Under the pieces are notes generated by a model. That model made no database searches. It saw only the letters and a list, made by a program, of their open reading frames with translations, and was not told the origin of the DNA. Made by a program: the position numbers and the translations under genes. 64,000 bases of DNA, from contig NZ_JAGEKR010000022.1 of the NCBI RefSeq assembly GCF_017565405.1, positions 1-64,000 on the forward strand. The letters are read 5' to 3'. The DNA comes from Allobranchiibius sp. CTAmp26. Lineage in GTDB: Bacteria; Actinomycetota; Actinomycetes; Actinomycetales; Dermatophilaceae. This document shows positions 42,906 to 51,260 of this stretch, piece by piece (the first letter of the stretch is position 1; each line of letters opens with the position of its first letter).

Positions 42906-42949
42906 ACCGGCCCCGCACGGAGGAGACTGCGAAGCGTCGTCCTCATCAC

Positions 42950-42985
42950 ACTTCGCGGGGACCCTGCACGGGGTCCCCGCGAAGT
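42950..42985. promoter_or_regulatory. Strong intercistronic hairpin
   Basis: ACTTCGCGGGGACCC, TGCAC loop, then GGGGTCCCCGCGAAGT: a perfect 15-bp stem. It sits between exaC and the DUF779 gene, ending just before the AAAGGAAAA ribosome binding site. It may set the ratio of the two proteins as a partial terminator or RNA-stabilising structure. Confidence 0.8.
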
Positions 42986-43001
42986 CGGCGAAAGGAAAAC
43001 C

Positions 43002-43403
43002 GTGTCGATCGACGAGAGCGCACCCGAGGTGCGTGAGCAGGTGGCAGTCACACCTGCCGCGGCCCAGATGATTCGCGACCTGCGCGAACGCAACGGTCCG
43101 CTGATGTTCCACCAGTCCGGCGGCTGCTGCGACGGATCGGCACCGATGTGCTACCCCGACGGGGATCTCATCCTCGGCGAGAACGACGTGCATCTCGGTG
43201 ACCTCGACGTCGGCGAGGGCGACCCGGTGGCGGTCTGGATGACCCGCGAGCAGTACCAGGCGTGGAAGCACACCCATATCACGATCGACCTGGTGAAGGG
43301 TCGGGGCGCGGGGTTCTCCCTCGAGGCGCCGACCGGGCATCGCTTCCTCATCCGGTCCCGGATGATGGATTCCCCTGCCGAGGTCCCCGCCTGCACCATC
43401 TGA
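43002..43403 (+). CDS. DUF779 family protein, ExaC partner
   Basis: 133 residues. Typical DUF779 features: LMFHQSGGCCDGSAPMCYP with a Cys-Cys...Cys cluster that could bind metal, and MTREQYQAWKHTHITIDLV near the middle. Genes of this family nearly always follow acetaldehyde dehydrogenase genes, but their role is unproven. GTG start after AAAGGAAAA. Confidence 0.9.
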   Translation: MSIDESAPEVREQVAVTPAAAQMIRDLRERNGPLMFHQSGGCCDGSAPMCYPDGDLILGENDVHLGDLDVGEGDPVAVWMTREQYQAWKHTHITIDLVKGRGAGFSLEAPTGHRFLIRSRMMDSPAEVPACTI

Positions 43404-43534
43404 CGCGGGCACACAGAGACACGGCGTCGCGATCGGCCGGGTGATGGTCTGACCGCGTCGTCGCGCTTTCTGTTGCCCCTGTGGGCCGAGCAGGCGCTCC
43501 TCGTCCGATGACGGCACCCTGGCAGGCTGCGGGT

Positions 43535-44155
43535 ATGCACGCGCACCGCACCACCCGCTGGGAGTCCTCCGACCACCGCGACTACGGGCGGCGGTTCGCC
43601 GACCTGCGCGACAGCGGCGCGGACATCACGGGCGAGGCGCGTCTCGCCGACGTGATCGCGCCGCGCCGCGCACGGATCCTGGATGCCGGTAGCGGGATGG
43701 GGCGCATCGGCGCCGCGTTGCAGGATCGCGGTCACGACGTCGTCGGCGTCGACCTGGACGCGGCACTGCTGGACCAGTCCCGGCAGACCTTCCCGCACCT
43801 GCCCGTGGTCGAGGCCCGGCTCGATGAGCTGACCCCGGAGATCCTTGCGGCACAAGGACACCCGACCGCGTACGACGTGGTCGTCTGCGTCGGCAACGTG
43901 ATGATCCTGCTCGCGCCGGACACCGAGCGCGAGGTCTTGGGCCGGTTGCGCGCCCTGCTGGCACCCGGTGGTCGCCTGCTCGTCGGCTTCCACCTCGAGG
44001 CCGAGCCGGGCAGCTCCCGTCGCTACCCGGCGCCTGAGTTCGTGGCCGACGCGCGGTCTGCCGGGCTCGGTGTCGAAGCCCGGTTCGCCTCGTACGACTT
44101 GCTTCCGAGCAGCGACGAGGACGATTACGCCGTGTTCTTCCTGCGCCACCTGTGA
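43535..44155 (+). CDS. Class I SAM-dependent methyltransferase
   Basis: 206 residues from the ATG at 43535. Motif I ARILDAGSGMGRIGAAL, acidic end of strand 2 in VVGVDLDAALLDQ, motif post-I VVVCVGNVMILL, and LLAPGGRLLVGFHLE. Substrate not deducible (small-molecule type). Monocistronic, about 130 nt after the DUF779 gene. Confidence 0.85.
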   Translation: MHAHRTTRWESSDHRDYGRRFADLRDSGADITGEARLADVIAPRRARILDAGSGMGRIGAALQDRGHDVVGVDLDAALLDQSRQTFPHLPVVEARLDELTPEILAAQGHPTAYDVVVCVGNVMILLAPDTEREVLGRLRALLAPGGRLLVGFHLEAEPGSSRRYPAPEFVADARSAGLGVEARFASYDLLPSSDEDDYAVFFLRHL

Positions 44156-44198
44156 GGGTCGCGGCCCGCGAGGAGACTCCCTCCGTCACCATGGGGGT

Positions 44199-45302
44199 GT
44201 GACCACCGCGGGCTCGACGCCGACGAAAGTGCCGAGCCGGCGCACGCTCTGGGTCGATGACTTCCAGCGCCGGCACCGCATCGTGGGTTTCCCGATCGCG
44301 GTCGTCTACAAGTTCTTCGACGACTCCGGCACCTATCTCGCGGCACTGATGACCTACTACGGGTTCGTCTCGCTCTTCCCGCTCTTGCTGCTGCTCAGTA
44401 CGGTCCTTAGCTTCGTGCTGCGGCAGTACCCCCATCTGCAGCAGCAGATCGTGAACTCCGCGGCCGGTCAGTTCCCGATCATCGGCAACCAGTTCAAGGA
44501 CCCGAAGCGGCTGAGCGGCAGCTGGGGTGGGGTGCTCGCCGGGCTGGCGATCGCGATCTACGGTGGGCTCGGCATCGGGCAGGCCGTGCAGTTCGCGATG
44601 AACGCCGCCTGGGCGGTGCCGCGCAACGAGCGGCCCGACCCCTTCTCGGGCCGGTTGCGCAGCCTGCTGCTCATCGGCTTCACCGGCCTCGTGCTCCTGG
44701 CCGCCACGGCGGTCTCCGCCATCGTCGGATTGCTGCATGGTGAGTGGGCGACCGTCATCAGCGCGGGCGTCCCGCTGGTGCTGGACACCCTGCTCTTCAT
44801 CCCCATCTACCGACACGGCGCGTCGAAGAAACTGCGGATCCGGCAGGTGCTGCCCGGCGCGCTCGTCGCCGCCGTCGGGTTGACGCTGTTGCAGACCTTC
44901 GGCGTCCGCTACGTCACCCGGGTGGTCGACCACGCGAAGAACAGCGAGACCAACGTCATCTTCGCGACGGTGCTCGGCCTGCTCGCGTTCATCTACCTGG
45001 CCAGCGTGATCACCGTCTTCTGCACGGAGATCAACGTCGTGATCGACAAGAAGCTCTATCCCCGCGCGCTGCTGACGCCGTTCACCGACAACGTGGAACT
45101 GACCGGCGGTGACCGGCGTACGTACATCGCACTGGCGAAAGCGCAGCGGCACAAGGGTTTCGAGCAGATCGTCGTTACCTTCGACCAACCGCCGCCACCC
45201 GAGCCGCCGACGCCCACCCAGCCCGCCGTCGACGCGCACGACAGGCACGACAGGCACGACAGCGCGACTTTGCCCATCCCGGAGCGCTCCACCGAGGACT
45301 GA
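44199..45302 (+). CDS. YihY/BrkB family membrane protein
   Basis: 367 residues from the GTG at 44199. Six hydrophobic spans with the YihY signature (SGTYLAALMTYYGFVSLFPLLLLLSTVL; then ASVITVFCTEINVVIDKKLYP near the end). The family was once called ribonuclease BN, wrongly; transport or envelope functions are suspected. The C-terminus is polar, with Pro-rich and HDRHDRHD repeats. The frame extends to 43968 inside the methyltransferase gene and is not coding there. Confidence 0.85.
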   Translation: MTTAGSTPTKVPSRRTLWVDDFQRRHRIVGFPIAVVYKFFDDSGTYLAALMTYYGFVSLFPLLLLLSTVLSFVLRQYPHLQQQIVNSAAGQFPIIGNQFKDPKRLSGSWGGVLAGLAIAIYGGLGIGQAVQFAMNAAWAVPRNERPDPFSGRLRSLLLIGFTGLVLLAATAVSAIVGLLHGEWATVISAGVPLVLDTLLFIPIYRHGASKKLRIRQVLPGALVAAVGLTLLQTFGVRYVTRVVDHAKNSETNVIFATVLGLLAFIYLASVITVFCTEINVVIDKKLYPRALLTPFTDNVELTGGDRRTYIALAKAQRHKGFEQIVVTFDQPPPPEPPTPTQPAVDAHDRHDRHDSATLPIPERSTED

Positions 45303-45321
45303 CTGTGGCGCAGGTAGGTCT

Positions 45322-45349
45322 GAGAGCCATAGGCCGACGTGTGGCTCTC
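45322..45349. terminator. Terminator hairpin with T-rich tail
   Basis: GAGAGCCA (45322-45329) and TGGCTCTC (45342-45349), followed by GGGCTTTTCTG. Between convergent genes. Confidence 0.8.
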
Positions 45350-45376
45350 GGGCTTTTCTGTGCCGCGATCGCGCAC

Positions 45377-46369
45377 TCAGCCGACGGCCGCGCGTAGTTT
45401 CTGCAGCAGCGGGCCGGCGGCCTCGTCCAGGAACCGCTGCTGCAGTTCGTCGCCGACCTGCACGACTGCGACGTCCGTGAAACCGGCTTCCCAGAACGGC
45501 CTGATCATCTCGACCAACTCGTCCAGATCCGGGCCGCAAGGGATGGTCTCGGAGACATCCTCAGGTCGTACGAACTTCGACGCACCGGCGAATCCGGTCG
45601 TGGTCGGCAGATCGGAGTTCACGGCCCAACCCCCCGCGAACCAGCGGAACTGTTCGTGCGCGATCCGTGCCGCCTCGTCCTTGCTCGAGGGATGCCATGA
45701 GATCGGGATCTGTCCGATCGCCCGAGCACCGGCGCCGATCGCCGACGCACCGTCGAGAGCGTTCCACGCCTGCACCAACTCGGCATCCGGTTCGGTCGCG
45801 ATCAGATGGTCGGCGAGCGGGCCGAAACGGCTGATCGCCTTGGGACCGCCGGCGGCCACCGCGATCGGCACGCCACCGTCCGGCGCGTCCCAGATGCGGG
45901 CCGAGTCGACCCGGAAGTACTCCCCGTCGTACGTCACGAGATCCCCCTCGTGCAGCGCGCGGATGATCTCGACGGCTTCGGCGAGCATGTCCTGCCGCTG
46001 GTCGATCGGCGGCCACCCCTCACCTGTGACGTGCTCGTTGAGGTTCTCGCCGGAGCCGAGCCCGAGCGTGAACCGACCGTCCGCCAGGATCTGCAACGTC
46101 GCAGCCTTCTGCGCGACGACCGCCGGGTGGTACCGCTGGATCGGGCAGGTCACGTAGGTCATCAACTCGACCCGGCTGGTCGCGTGCGCGACCGCGCCGA
46201 GCACCGTCCACGCGTACGGCGCATGCCCCTGTGCCGCGAGCCAGGGCGAGTAGTGGTCGCTGCTGACCTCGAAATCGAAGCCGACCTCTTCGGCCGCCTG
46301 CGCGTATCGCACCAGCTCCTTGGGTCCGCTCTGCTCGGTCATCAGGGTGTAGCCGAAGTTGGTGGTCAT
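45377..46369 (-). CDS. LLM-class F420-dependent oxidoreductase (G6PD/TIGR03557-like)
   Basis: 330 residues from the ATG at 46369. NFGYTLMTEQSGPKELVRYAQ, FEVSSDHYSPWL, MTYVTCPIQRYHPAVVAQKAA, GLGSGENLNEHV and GGVPIAVAAGGPKAISRFG are characteristic of the group containing F420-dependent glucose-6-phosphate dehydrogenase and hydroxymycolate dehydrogenase relatives. Several residues fit F420 binding; substrate uncertain. Upstream in-frame codons to 46444 look noncoding. Confidence 0.86.
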   Translation of the reverse strand: MTTNFGYTLMTEQSGPKELVRYAQAAEEVGFDFEVSSDHYSPWLAAQGHAPYAWTVLGAVAHATSRVELMTYVTCPIQRYHPAVVAQKAATLQILADGRFTLGLGSGENLNEHVTGEGWPPIDQRQDMLAEAVEIIRALHEGDLVTYDGEYFRVDSARIWDAPDGGVPIAVAAGGPKAISRFGPLADHLIATEPDAELVQAWNALDGASAIGAGARAIGQIPISWHPSSKDEAARIAHEQFRWFAGGWAVNSDLPTTTGFAGASKFVRPEDVSETIPCGPDLDELVEMIRPFWEAGFTDVAVVQVGDELQQRFLDEAAGPLLQKLRAAVG

Positions 46370-46503
46370 GGCTCCACCCTGACATCGCAGCGGGTTCGCC
46401 CGCAGCCCCCGGCCGGGGCGCCGTACGCGAGGCGGGCGGCGCACTTCGTAGAGTGAGGAGACACCCGGCCCCGGCCGCCACCGCTCTCACAGCAAGGACA
46501 GCC

Positions 46504-46941
46504 ATGGTCCACGTCATCCGCACCTTCGAGGTGCAGGTCAACCCGTCCGTCGCCATCGAGTACCTGAAGGACTTCGGGCACGCCGAGCAATGGGACCCGG
46601 GCACCGTCTCGTGCACCCGCATCGGGGCCGACTCCGATCCGGTACAGGTCGGTTCGCGCTGGCACAACGTCTCCAAGCTGATCGCCATCAAGACGGAGCT
46701 GGAGTACGAGTTGGTCGAGCTGGAGCCGCAGCGCGTCGTCTTCGTCGGCACCAACAAGACCGCTACGTCCAAGGACGACATCCGGGTCGAGCCGTCGACG
46801 ACCGGAGCGACGATCACCTACGAAGCCACCGTCACCTTCAACGGCCTGGCGAAGCTCAGCGAGCCGGTGATGAACCTGATCTTCCTCAAACTGGCCAAGG
46901 ACACGGTGCGCGACCTGACCAAGACGCTCGAGACCCTCTGA
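46504..46941 (+). CDS. SRPBCC (START-like) family protein
   Basis: 145 residues forming a helix-grip fold: VHVIRTFEVQVNPSVAIEYLKDFGHAEQWDPG at the start, VGTNKTATSKDDIRVEP in the sheet, and a long C-terminal helix. Such proteins bind hydrophobic ligands or act as cyclases; no specific ligand is predictable. AAGGA lies just before the ATG. Convergent with the LOG-family gene. Confidence 0.85.
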   Translation: MVHVIRTFEVQVNPSVAIEYLKDFGHAEQWDPGTVSCTRIGADSDPVQVGSRWHNVSKLIAIKTELEYELVELEPQRVVFVGTNKTATSKDDIRVEPSTTGATITYEATVTFNGLAKLSEPVMNLIFLKLAKDTVRDLTKTLETL

Positions 46942-46952
46942 TCGGGCCGGTT

Positions 46953-46992
46953 GTCAGCGGTTCGGTGGCGACGTCGCCACCGAACTGCTGAC
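46953..46992. terminator. Bidirectional terminator hairpin
   Basis: GTCAGC-GGTTCGGTGGCGA pairs with TCGCCACCGAAC-T-GCTGAC across a 2-nt loop. It lies between convergent genes, 2 nt from the LOG-family stop codon. Confidence 0.8.
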
Positions 46993-46994
46993 CA

Positions 46995-47567
46995 TCAAGG
47001 AGAGTCGGCCGACCAGCGCTGCGCTGTGGGTCGCCAGCGAGCGATCCCTGCCAGCAGGTCGTCGGGGTCGTCCACCTGGATCAGCTGCTCCGCCACCTGG
47101 GCGCGCAGGAATCCCCCGTCGACCATCGACGCGATGAGTGCGCGCATCGGCGACCAGAAGTCCTCGACGTCGTAGAGCGCGACGGGTTTGGCATGGATGC
47201 CCAGCTGGAGCCAGGTCCAGACCTCGAAGAACTCCTCCATCGTGCCGATGCCCCCGGGGAGGGCGACGAACGCGTCGGCCAGCTGCGCCATGCGTGCCTT
47301 GCGCTCGTGCATCGTCTCGACGACCTCGAGGTGACTGAGCGCGCCGTGCGCGACCTCGGCGTCGGCCAGCGACCGCGGGATGACTCCGATGACGTCGCCG
47401 CCCGCCCGCAGCGCGGCATCCGCGACGACGCCCATCAGCCCGACATGACCGCCGCCGTAGACGATGCCGACCCGCCGCTGCGCCAGGTGGGTCGCGAGCG
47501 CGGCGGCAGCATCGGCGTACGTCGGGTCGTTGCCCGGTGAGGAACCGATGAAGATGGCGACGCGCAT
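46995..47567 (-). CDS. LOG family protein (TIGR00730)
   Basis: 190 residues. Rossmann-type fold with IVYGGGHVGLMGVVADAA and the diagnostic PGGIGTMEEFFEVWTWLQLG, the phosphoribohydrolase motif of LONELY GUY proteins, which release cytokinin-type bases or AMP-related nucleobases. The first strand MRVAIFIGSSPG is also conserved. Physiological substrate in this organism unknown. Confidence 0.88.
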   Translation of the reverse strand: MRVAIFIGSSPGNDPTYADAAAALATHLAQRRVGIVYGGGHVGLMGVVADAALRAGGDVIGVIPRSLADAEVAHGALSHLEVVETMHERKARMAQLADAFVALPGGIGTMEEFFEVWTWLQLGIHAKPVALYDVEDFWSPMRALIASMVDGGFLRAQVAEQLIQVDDPDDLLAGIARWRPTAQRWSADSP

Positions 47568-47590
47568 GCCGCAACGCTAGCCACCCGCAC

Positions 47591-47642
47591 CGTCGAGGGG
47601 TGGTGATTGCGTCGAGGGGTGGGCTTATAGGTCCACCCCTCG
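47591..47642. repeat. TCGAGGGGTGG direct and inverted repeats
   Basis: CGTCGAGGGGTGG at 47591 and again at 47610, then the inverted CCACCCCTCG at 47633-47642. The latter forms a 10-bp stem with 47613-47622. It lies between the LOG gene start and the SDR stop (both minus strand) and may end SDR transcripts. Confidence 0.75.
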
Positions 47643-47670
47643 ATGACGTGCCTACCCCCCGACGGGAGCC

Positions 47671-48579
47671 TCAGGCCCGGGCGACGTCGAACGGGATGCC
47701 GGTCAGTTCCTCGCTGACCGACCACAACCGCGCAGCGAGGCCCTCGTCGCGCGCGAAGCGACTCTGCTTCGCCTCACCCACCGGACCGCGTACCTCACCC
47801 GGGCCCTTCGGCCCCGAGTAGCTCCCCGGCGCCGCGTCGGTGGCGGCGTAGAGCACCGGCCGCGCGCCACCTGCCCCACCCGGCAGCACCACTCGCATCG
47901 CGATCGGCAGCACGTGACGCACGACGGGATTGCGCCCCCAGCCCTCGGGGTCAGAGACCAGACCGGTCGAGGCGACGCCGGGGTGCGCGGCGGTCGAGGC
48001 GAGCGCGATGTCCGCCCGGTCGGCACGACGCTGCAACTCGTGCGCGAAGAGCAGGTTGGCGAGCTTGGACTGCCCGTACGCCGTGCCGGGCACGTAGGTC
48101 TGCGGCGGGTTTCCCTGCACCACAGCATCGTTGCCGCGAAAATGCGCGAGGGAGGACACCGTGGTCACGCGCGGTGCCGCGGCCTGCACGAGCCGCGGGA
48201 ACAGCAGTGCGGTGAGGGCGAAGTGGCCGAGGTGGTTGGTGCCGAACTGCAGCTCGTGGCCGTCGATGGTCTCGCGGTAGTGCGGCGGCTCCATCAGCCC
48301 GGCGTTGTTGACCAGCAGGTCGACCGGATGCTCGATGCCGTCCGCGAAGGCCCGCACCGATGCCAGAGACGCCAGGTCAAGATGTGCGACTCGTACGTCG
48401 CCGTCCATCTTCTCGGCCGCCGCGCGCCCTGCGTAGAGGTCGCGCACGGCGAGCACCACCCGCGCGCCGTGTTCAGCCAGCTGGGCGGCCTCGTGCCGCC
48501 CGATCCCCGAGTTGGCACCGGTGACGATCGCCGTCCGACCGGACAGGTCGCCGATCTGGCCTGGGTTCCATGCCATCAC
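47671..48579 (-). CDS. Short-chain dehydrogenase (retinol dehydrogenase-like)
   Basis: 302 residues. Cofactor loop TGANSGIGRHEAA, NNAGLMEPP, catalytic Ser in VTTVSSLAHF and the intact YGQSKLANLL. The SDR pattern of this retinol-dehydrogenase/WW-type group is complete, unlike the gene at 7702. Start at either of two adjacent Met codons. Substrate unknown. It lies 10 nt downstream of the XRE-cupin regulator on the same strand. Confidence 0.88.
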   Translation of the reverse strand: MMAWNPGQIGDLSGRTAIVTGANSGIGRHEAAQLAEHGARVVLAVRDLYAGRAAAEKMDGDVRVAHLDLASLASVRAFADGIEHPVDLLVNNAGLMEPPHYRETIDGHELQFGTNHLGHFALTALLFPRLVQAAAPRVTTVSSLAHFRGNDAVVQGNPPQTYVPGTAYGQSKLANLLFAHELQRRADRADIALASTAAHPGVASTGLVSDPEGWGRNPVVRHVLPIAMRVVLPGGAGGARPVLYAATDAAPGSYSGPKGPGEVRGPVGEAKQSRFARDEGLAARLWSVSEELTGIPFDVARA

Positions 48580-48589
48580 GGCTCGCGCG

Positions 48590-49339
48590 TCACGTCCCGT
48601 GGACGAACCAGACGGCTTGCGCCGGTACGTCGCCGGAGTTGTGGAAGCGGTGCGGAATGTTGGAGTCGAAGGAGATCGAGTCGGTGGGGCCGAGCACGTG
48701 GGTCTCGAAGCCCAGGGTGAGCGTCAGCTCGCCACTGAGGACGTAGCCATAGTCCGTGCCGTCGTGCCGACTCATCTTGGTGCCGGTGGTCGAGGTGCCG
48801 CCGACCTCGTAGGTCACGAGCAGGAACTCCGCCGGGGTGCCCGACTCCGAGGACAGCTGCTCCCAGATCACACCCGTGTCGAGCGCCAACCGTCGCCGCG
48901 CTCCGGCATGCATCACCGGGCCGTCCGAGACGTTGTGTGGACGAGGGGCGACGTCGTCGTCGGAGGTCGCCGGTCGCGCGGCGCCCGCGCGAGCCACGTC
49001 CCGCTCACCGACGAGGTGCGGCGGCTCCTGTTGCGCAGGTGCGTCCAGGGCGACGCAGGCTGCGAAGAGTTCGTCGAACGTGACCCCCAGGGCGTTGCAG
49101 ATGGCAACCAGGGTCGCCACGGACGGCTGCGACTTGCCGTTCTCCAACTGGGAGATGAACGACGCCGAGACCCCCAGGCGGCGTGCGAGTTCGCGCAACG
49201 ATAGGCCCTTGGCCGTGCGGTGCGAGCGCACTCCGCTGCCGACACCATGGAACTCGCCAGGGGGTATCGCCCCGGGTGTCGGGCCGATCGAGAAGCTGCG
49301 CTCGTCGACTGCTGACTTCTCGGGCAATAGGTCTGTCAC
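48590..49339 (-). CDS. XRE-family regulator with cupin sensor domain
   Basis: 249 residues from the GTG at 49339, preceded by GGGGAG. Helix-turn-helix LSLRELARRLGVSASFISQLENG followed by KSQPSVATL (about 46-80). The C-terminal cupin has GTDYGYVLSGELTLTLG and SFDSNIPHRFHNSG, with histidines that could bind metal. This architecture controls small-molecule degradation or polyamine genes. It probably regulates the SDR gene immediately downstream, or itself. Confidence 0.85.
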   Translation of the reverse strand: MTDLLPEKSAVDERSFSIGPTPGAIPPGEFHGVGSGVRSHRTAKGLSLRELARRLGVSASFISQLENGKSQPSVATLVAICNALGVTFDELFAACVALDAPAQQEPPHLVGERDVARAGAARPATSDDDVAPRPHNVSDGPVMHAGARRRLALDTGVIWEQLSSESGTPAEFLLVTYEVGGTSTTGTKMSRHDGTDYGYVLSGELTLTLGFETHVLGPTDSISFDSNIPHRFHNSGDVPAQAVWFVHGT

Positions 49340-49535
49340 GACACTCCCCTCACTGAATACTCCAACGTATCGAACGTAGGTCACCCGCCGCCCTGACCGG
49401 ACGGCGCCCTGTCCCCCGGTGACTGCTCGGTGACCGTCGACGCACGCTGTGCGACCAGTGTGCTCCTGTCGACGTCTCCGCGACCGGCGTTTGACCCGAA
49501 TTCGTAGGGCACGCCGTCCCCGGCGTATCGACCCC

Positions 49536-50639
49536 TTACCCAGTCGGCGGCGATGGCACACCTGCGATCCATCGGCCGGCCAGTTGCGGGAAGGAGCGCG
49601 TCACCTCCGGCAGCAGGTCCGGAAGGAAGAGCATCACGTCGTCCGGGTCGGCCTCGAGCAACTGCGCCGGAGACACGATCGGGATGTCGGTGCCGGGCAT
49701 CCGGCGACCGTGTTTGGCCGTGCCCCCGTCCGCGATCGCCGGAAGCAACGAGGTGTCCGCACGCGCCGCGGCGAGCAGGGCGGCGGCGCGCGATGCGGCG
49801 CCGTAGCCGAGGACCGTACGGCCCGCCGCACGCCGATCGCGCAGCTGTCGCCGCAACCAGGCGATGTGCTCATCGACGTGGTCCTGCAGGGTCGCGAGCA
49901 CCGTGGGATCGGCCATCCCCGATGCCCGATCTCGCGCAGCGAGCAGCGCCACCGAGGGATGGACGCTCTGCCGGTCGGCCGCACGGGCGACGGCCAGCAG
50001 GACGGTGCCGCCGTACAGGTCGAAGTCCCACGCACGCAGGACCCGCAGGCCCGCCTGCGCGAGCAACGGCTCCAGCGACAAGAGGCTGTAATAACCGAAG
50101 TGCCCGTGCCGCAACGCATTCCACGCGCCTTGCGACACGATGCTGTCCAACGACTGGTACTGCAGGAGCAACACTCCGCCGGGTGCGAGGCGCTGCGCGC
50201 GACGTCGTACGCCGGCAGCCTGGTCCCGCTCGTGCATGATCCCGAAACTGTCGACGAGCACCTCCGCCGCACCGTCGGCGACGATGGTCGGCCCGTACGC
50301 CGCGGCGTCGCCGAGCCAGCTGCCACCGTGCGGCGAGGGGAACTCCCCGACGGTGCTCCGGCCCTGGAAGAAGCCCGCCTCGGCGACCTGGGCCAGGGCC
50401 TGCTGCGCCTGCAACACCAATGCCCGCGGTTCGAGGCCACGGGGTTCCTCGATGCTCGTCTCGTCCTCGGCCAGCTGGGCCAGGCAGCAGTCGGCGCACC
50501 ACCACATCGACAACGCGAAACGCGGGTCGGGTCCGGGGTCGCTCGCCGGCGGGAAGTGATCCGCCGCAGGCTGCTCGCCGAGGTCGAGGACCGTCGTACC
50601 GCGGCTGCCACCGCAGGCCCGGCACCTGTGTTCTGTCAT
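49536..50639 (-). CDS. C-methyltransferase-family protein lacking catalytic motifs
   Basis: 367 residues from the ATG at 50639, 8 nt after AAGGAGA. Zinc-binding N-terminal domain (CRACG...CADCC), a reduced middle domain, and the C-terminal Rossmann domain RTVLGYGAASRAAAL seen in NovU/TylCIII/TcaB9-type sugar C-methyltransferases. The SAM motif I is absent (VGEFPSPHGGSW where V-E-V-A-S-N-D-G is expected). The catalytic YHEHF reads RHGHF (177-181), losing the Glu. Possibly an inactive partner of the enzyme at 53786, or a protein with a different reaction. Divergent from the epimerase-like gene at 50687. Confidence 0.78.
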   Translation of the reverse strand: MTEHRCRACGGSRGTTVLDLGEQPAADHFPPASDPGPDPRFALSMWWCADCCLAQLAEDETSIEEPRGLEPRALVLQAQQALAQVAEAGFFQGRSTVGEFPSPHGGSWLGDAAAYGPTIVADGAAEVLVDSFGIMHERDQAAGVRRRAQRLAPGGVLLLQYQSLDSIVSQGAWNALRHGHFGYYSLLSLEPLLAQAGLRVLRAWDFDLYGGTVLLAVARAADRQSVHPSVALLAARDRASGMADPTVLATLQDHVDEHIAWLRRQLRDRRAAGRTVLGYGAASRAAALLAAARADTSLLPAIADGGTAKHGRRMPGTDIPIVSPAQLLEADPDDVMLFLPDLLPEVTRSFPQLAGRWIAGVPSPPTG

Positions 50640-50686
50640 CGGATCTCCTTCGCCCGCAGCATGGTCGGACACGCTTAGATGAGTCC

Positions 50687-51247
50687 GTGCGCGTGACGTC
50701 CTTCGAGGTGACCGGCCCGCTGCTCTTCACACCGGAGCCGCACTTCGACGCGCGGGGTTTCTTCACCCGCACCTTCGACGCGCAGATCGCAGCAGATCAC
50801 GGACTGCACCCTGCGTCGTTCATCCAGGACTCCCAGTCGCGTTCGGCGCGCGGCGTCATCCGGGGCATGCACGGTCGCTCGGGCGCCGGCGAGGGCAAGA
50901 TGGTGCGGTGCGCGCGGGGAGCGATCCTCGATGTGCTGGTCGACATCCGGGCCGGGTCGGCGACCTTCGGACAACGCGTCGGCGCCCGCCTGGACGACGA
51001 GACCTTCGCCCATCTCTACGTCCCGCCGGGCTTCCTGCACGGTTTCCAGGTGCTCGGCGACGTGGCCGACGTGTGTTACCGGATCGACCGCGCGCACGAT
51101 CCGAGCGAGGACCTGGCCGTCCGGTACGACGACCCGGACCTGGCGATCGACTGGCCGCTGCCGGTGGGCACGATGAGCGCACGCGACCTGGCGGCCGGGA
51201 CGTTCGCCGAACTTCGCGCCCTCCTGGCCGTGCGCGAACAAGGTTGA
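50687..51247 (+). CDS. dTDP-4-dehydrorhamnose 3,5-epimerase-like protein
   Basis: 186 residues. RmlC-family cupin: FDARGFFTRTFDAQIAAD, SARGVIRGMH (catalytic His), VRCARGAILDVLVDIR, LYVPPGFLHGF (substrate Tyr/His) and VCYRIDRAHDPSEDL. The usual Gln after RGLH is replaced by GRSG. It would epimerise C3 and/or C5 of a 4-keto-6-deoxy sugar nucleotide. GTG start, perhaps leaderless (TTAGAT 6 nt upstream). Divergent from the methyltransferase-like gene, convergent with the epimerase/dehydratase gene. Confidence 0.82.
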   Translation: MRVTSFEVTGPLLFTPEPHFDARGFFTRTFDAQIAADHGLHPASFIQDSQSRSARGVIRGMHGRSGAGEGKMVRCARGAILDVLVDIRAGSATFGQRVGARLDDETFAHLYVPPGFLHGFQVLGDVADVCYRIDRAHDPSEDLAVRYDDPDLAIDWPLPVGTMSARDLAAGTFAELRALLAVREQG

Positions 51248-51260
51248 GGACATGCCGGAT

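Noticed and set aside
45239-45270. Short CACGACAGG tandem repeat
   Set aside because: It codes the HDRHDRHD tail of the YihY protein; only three copies, nothing beyond local coding repetition.
43626-45539. 637-codon minus-strand frame over the methyltransferase and YihY genes
   Set aside because: Crosses two well-supported plus-strand genes and a terminator.
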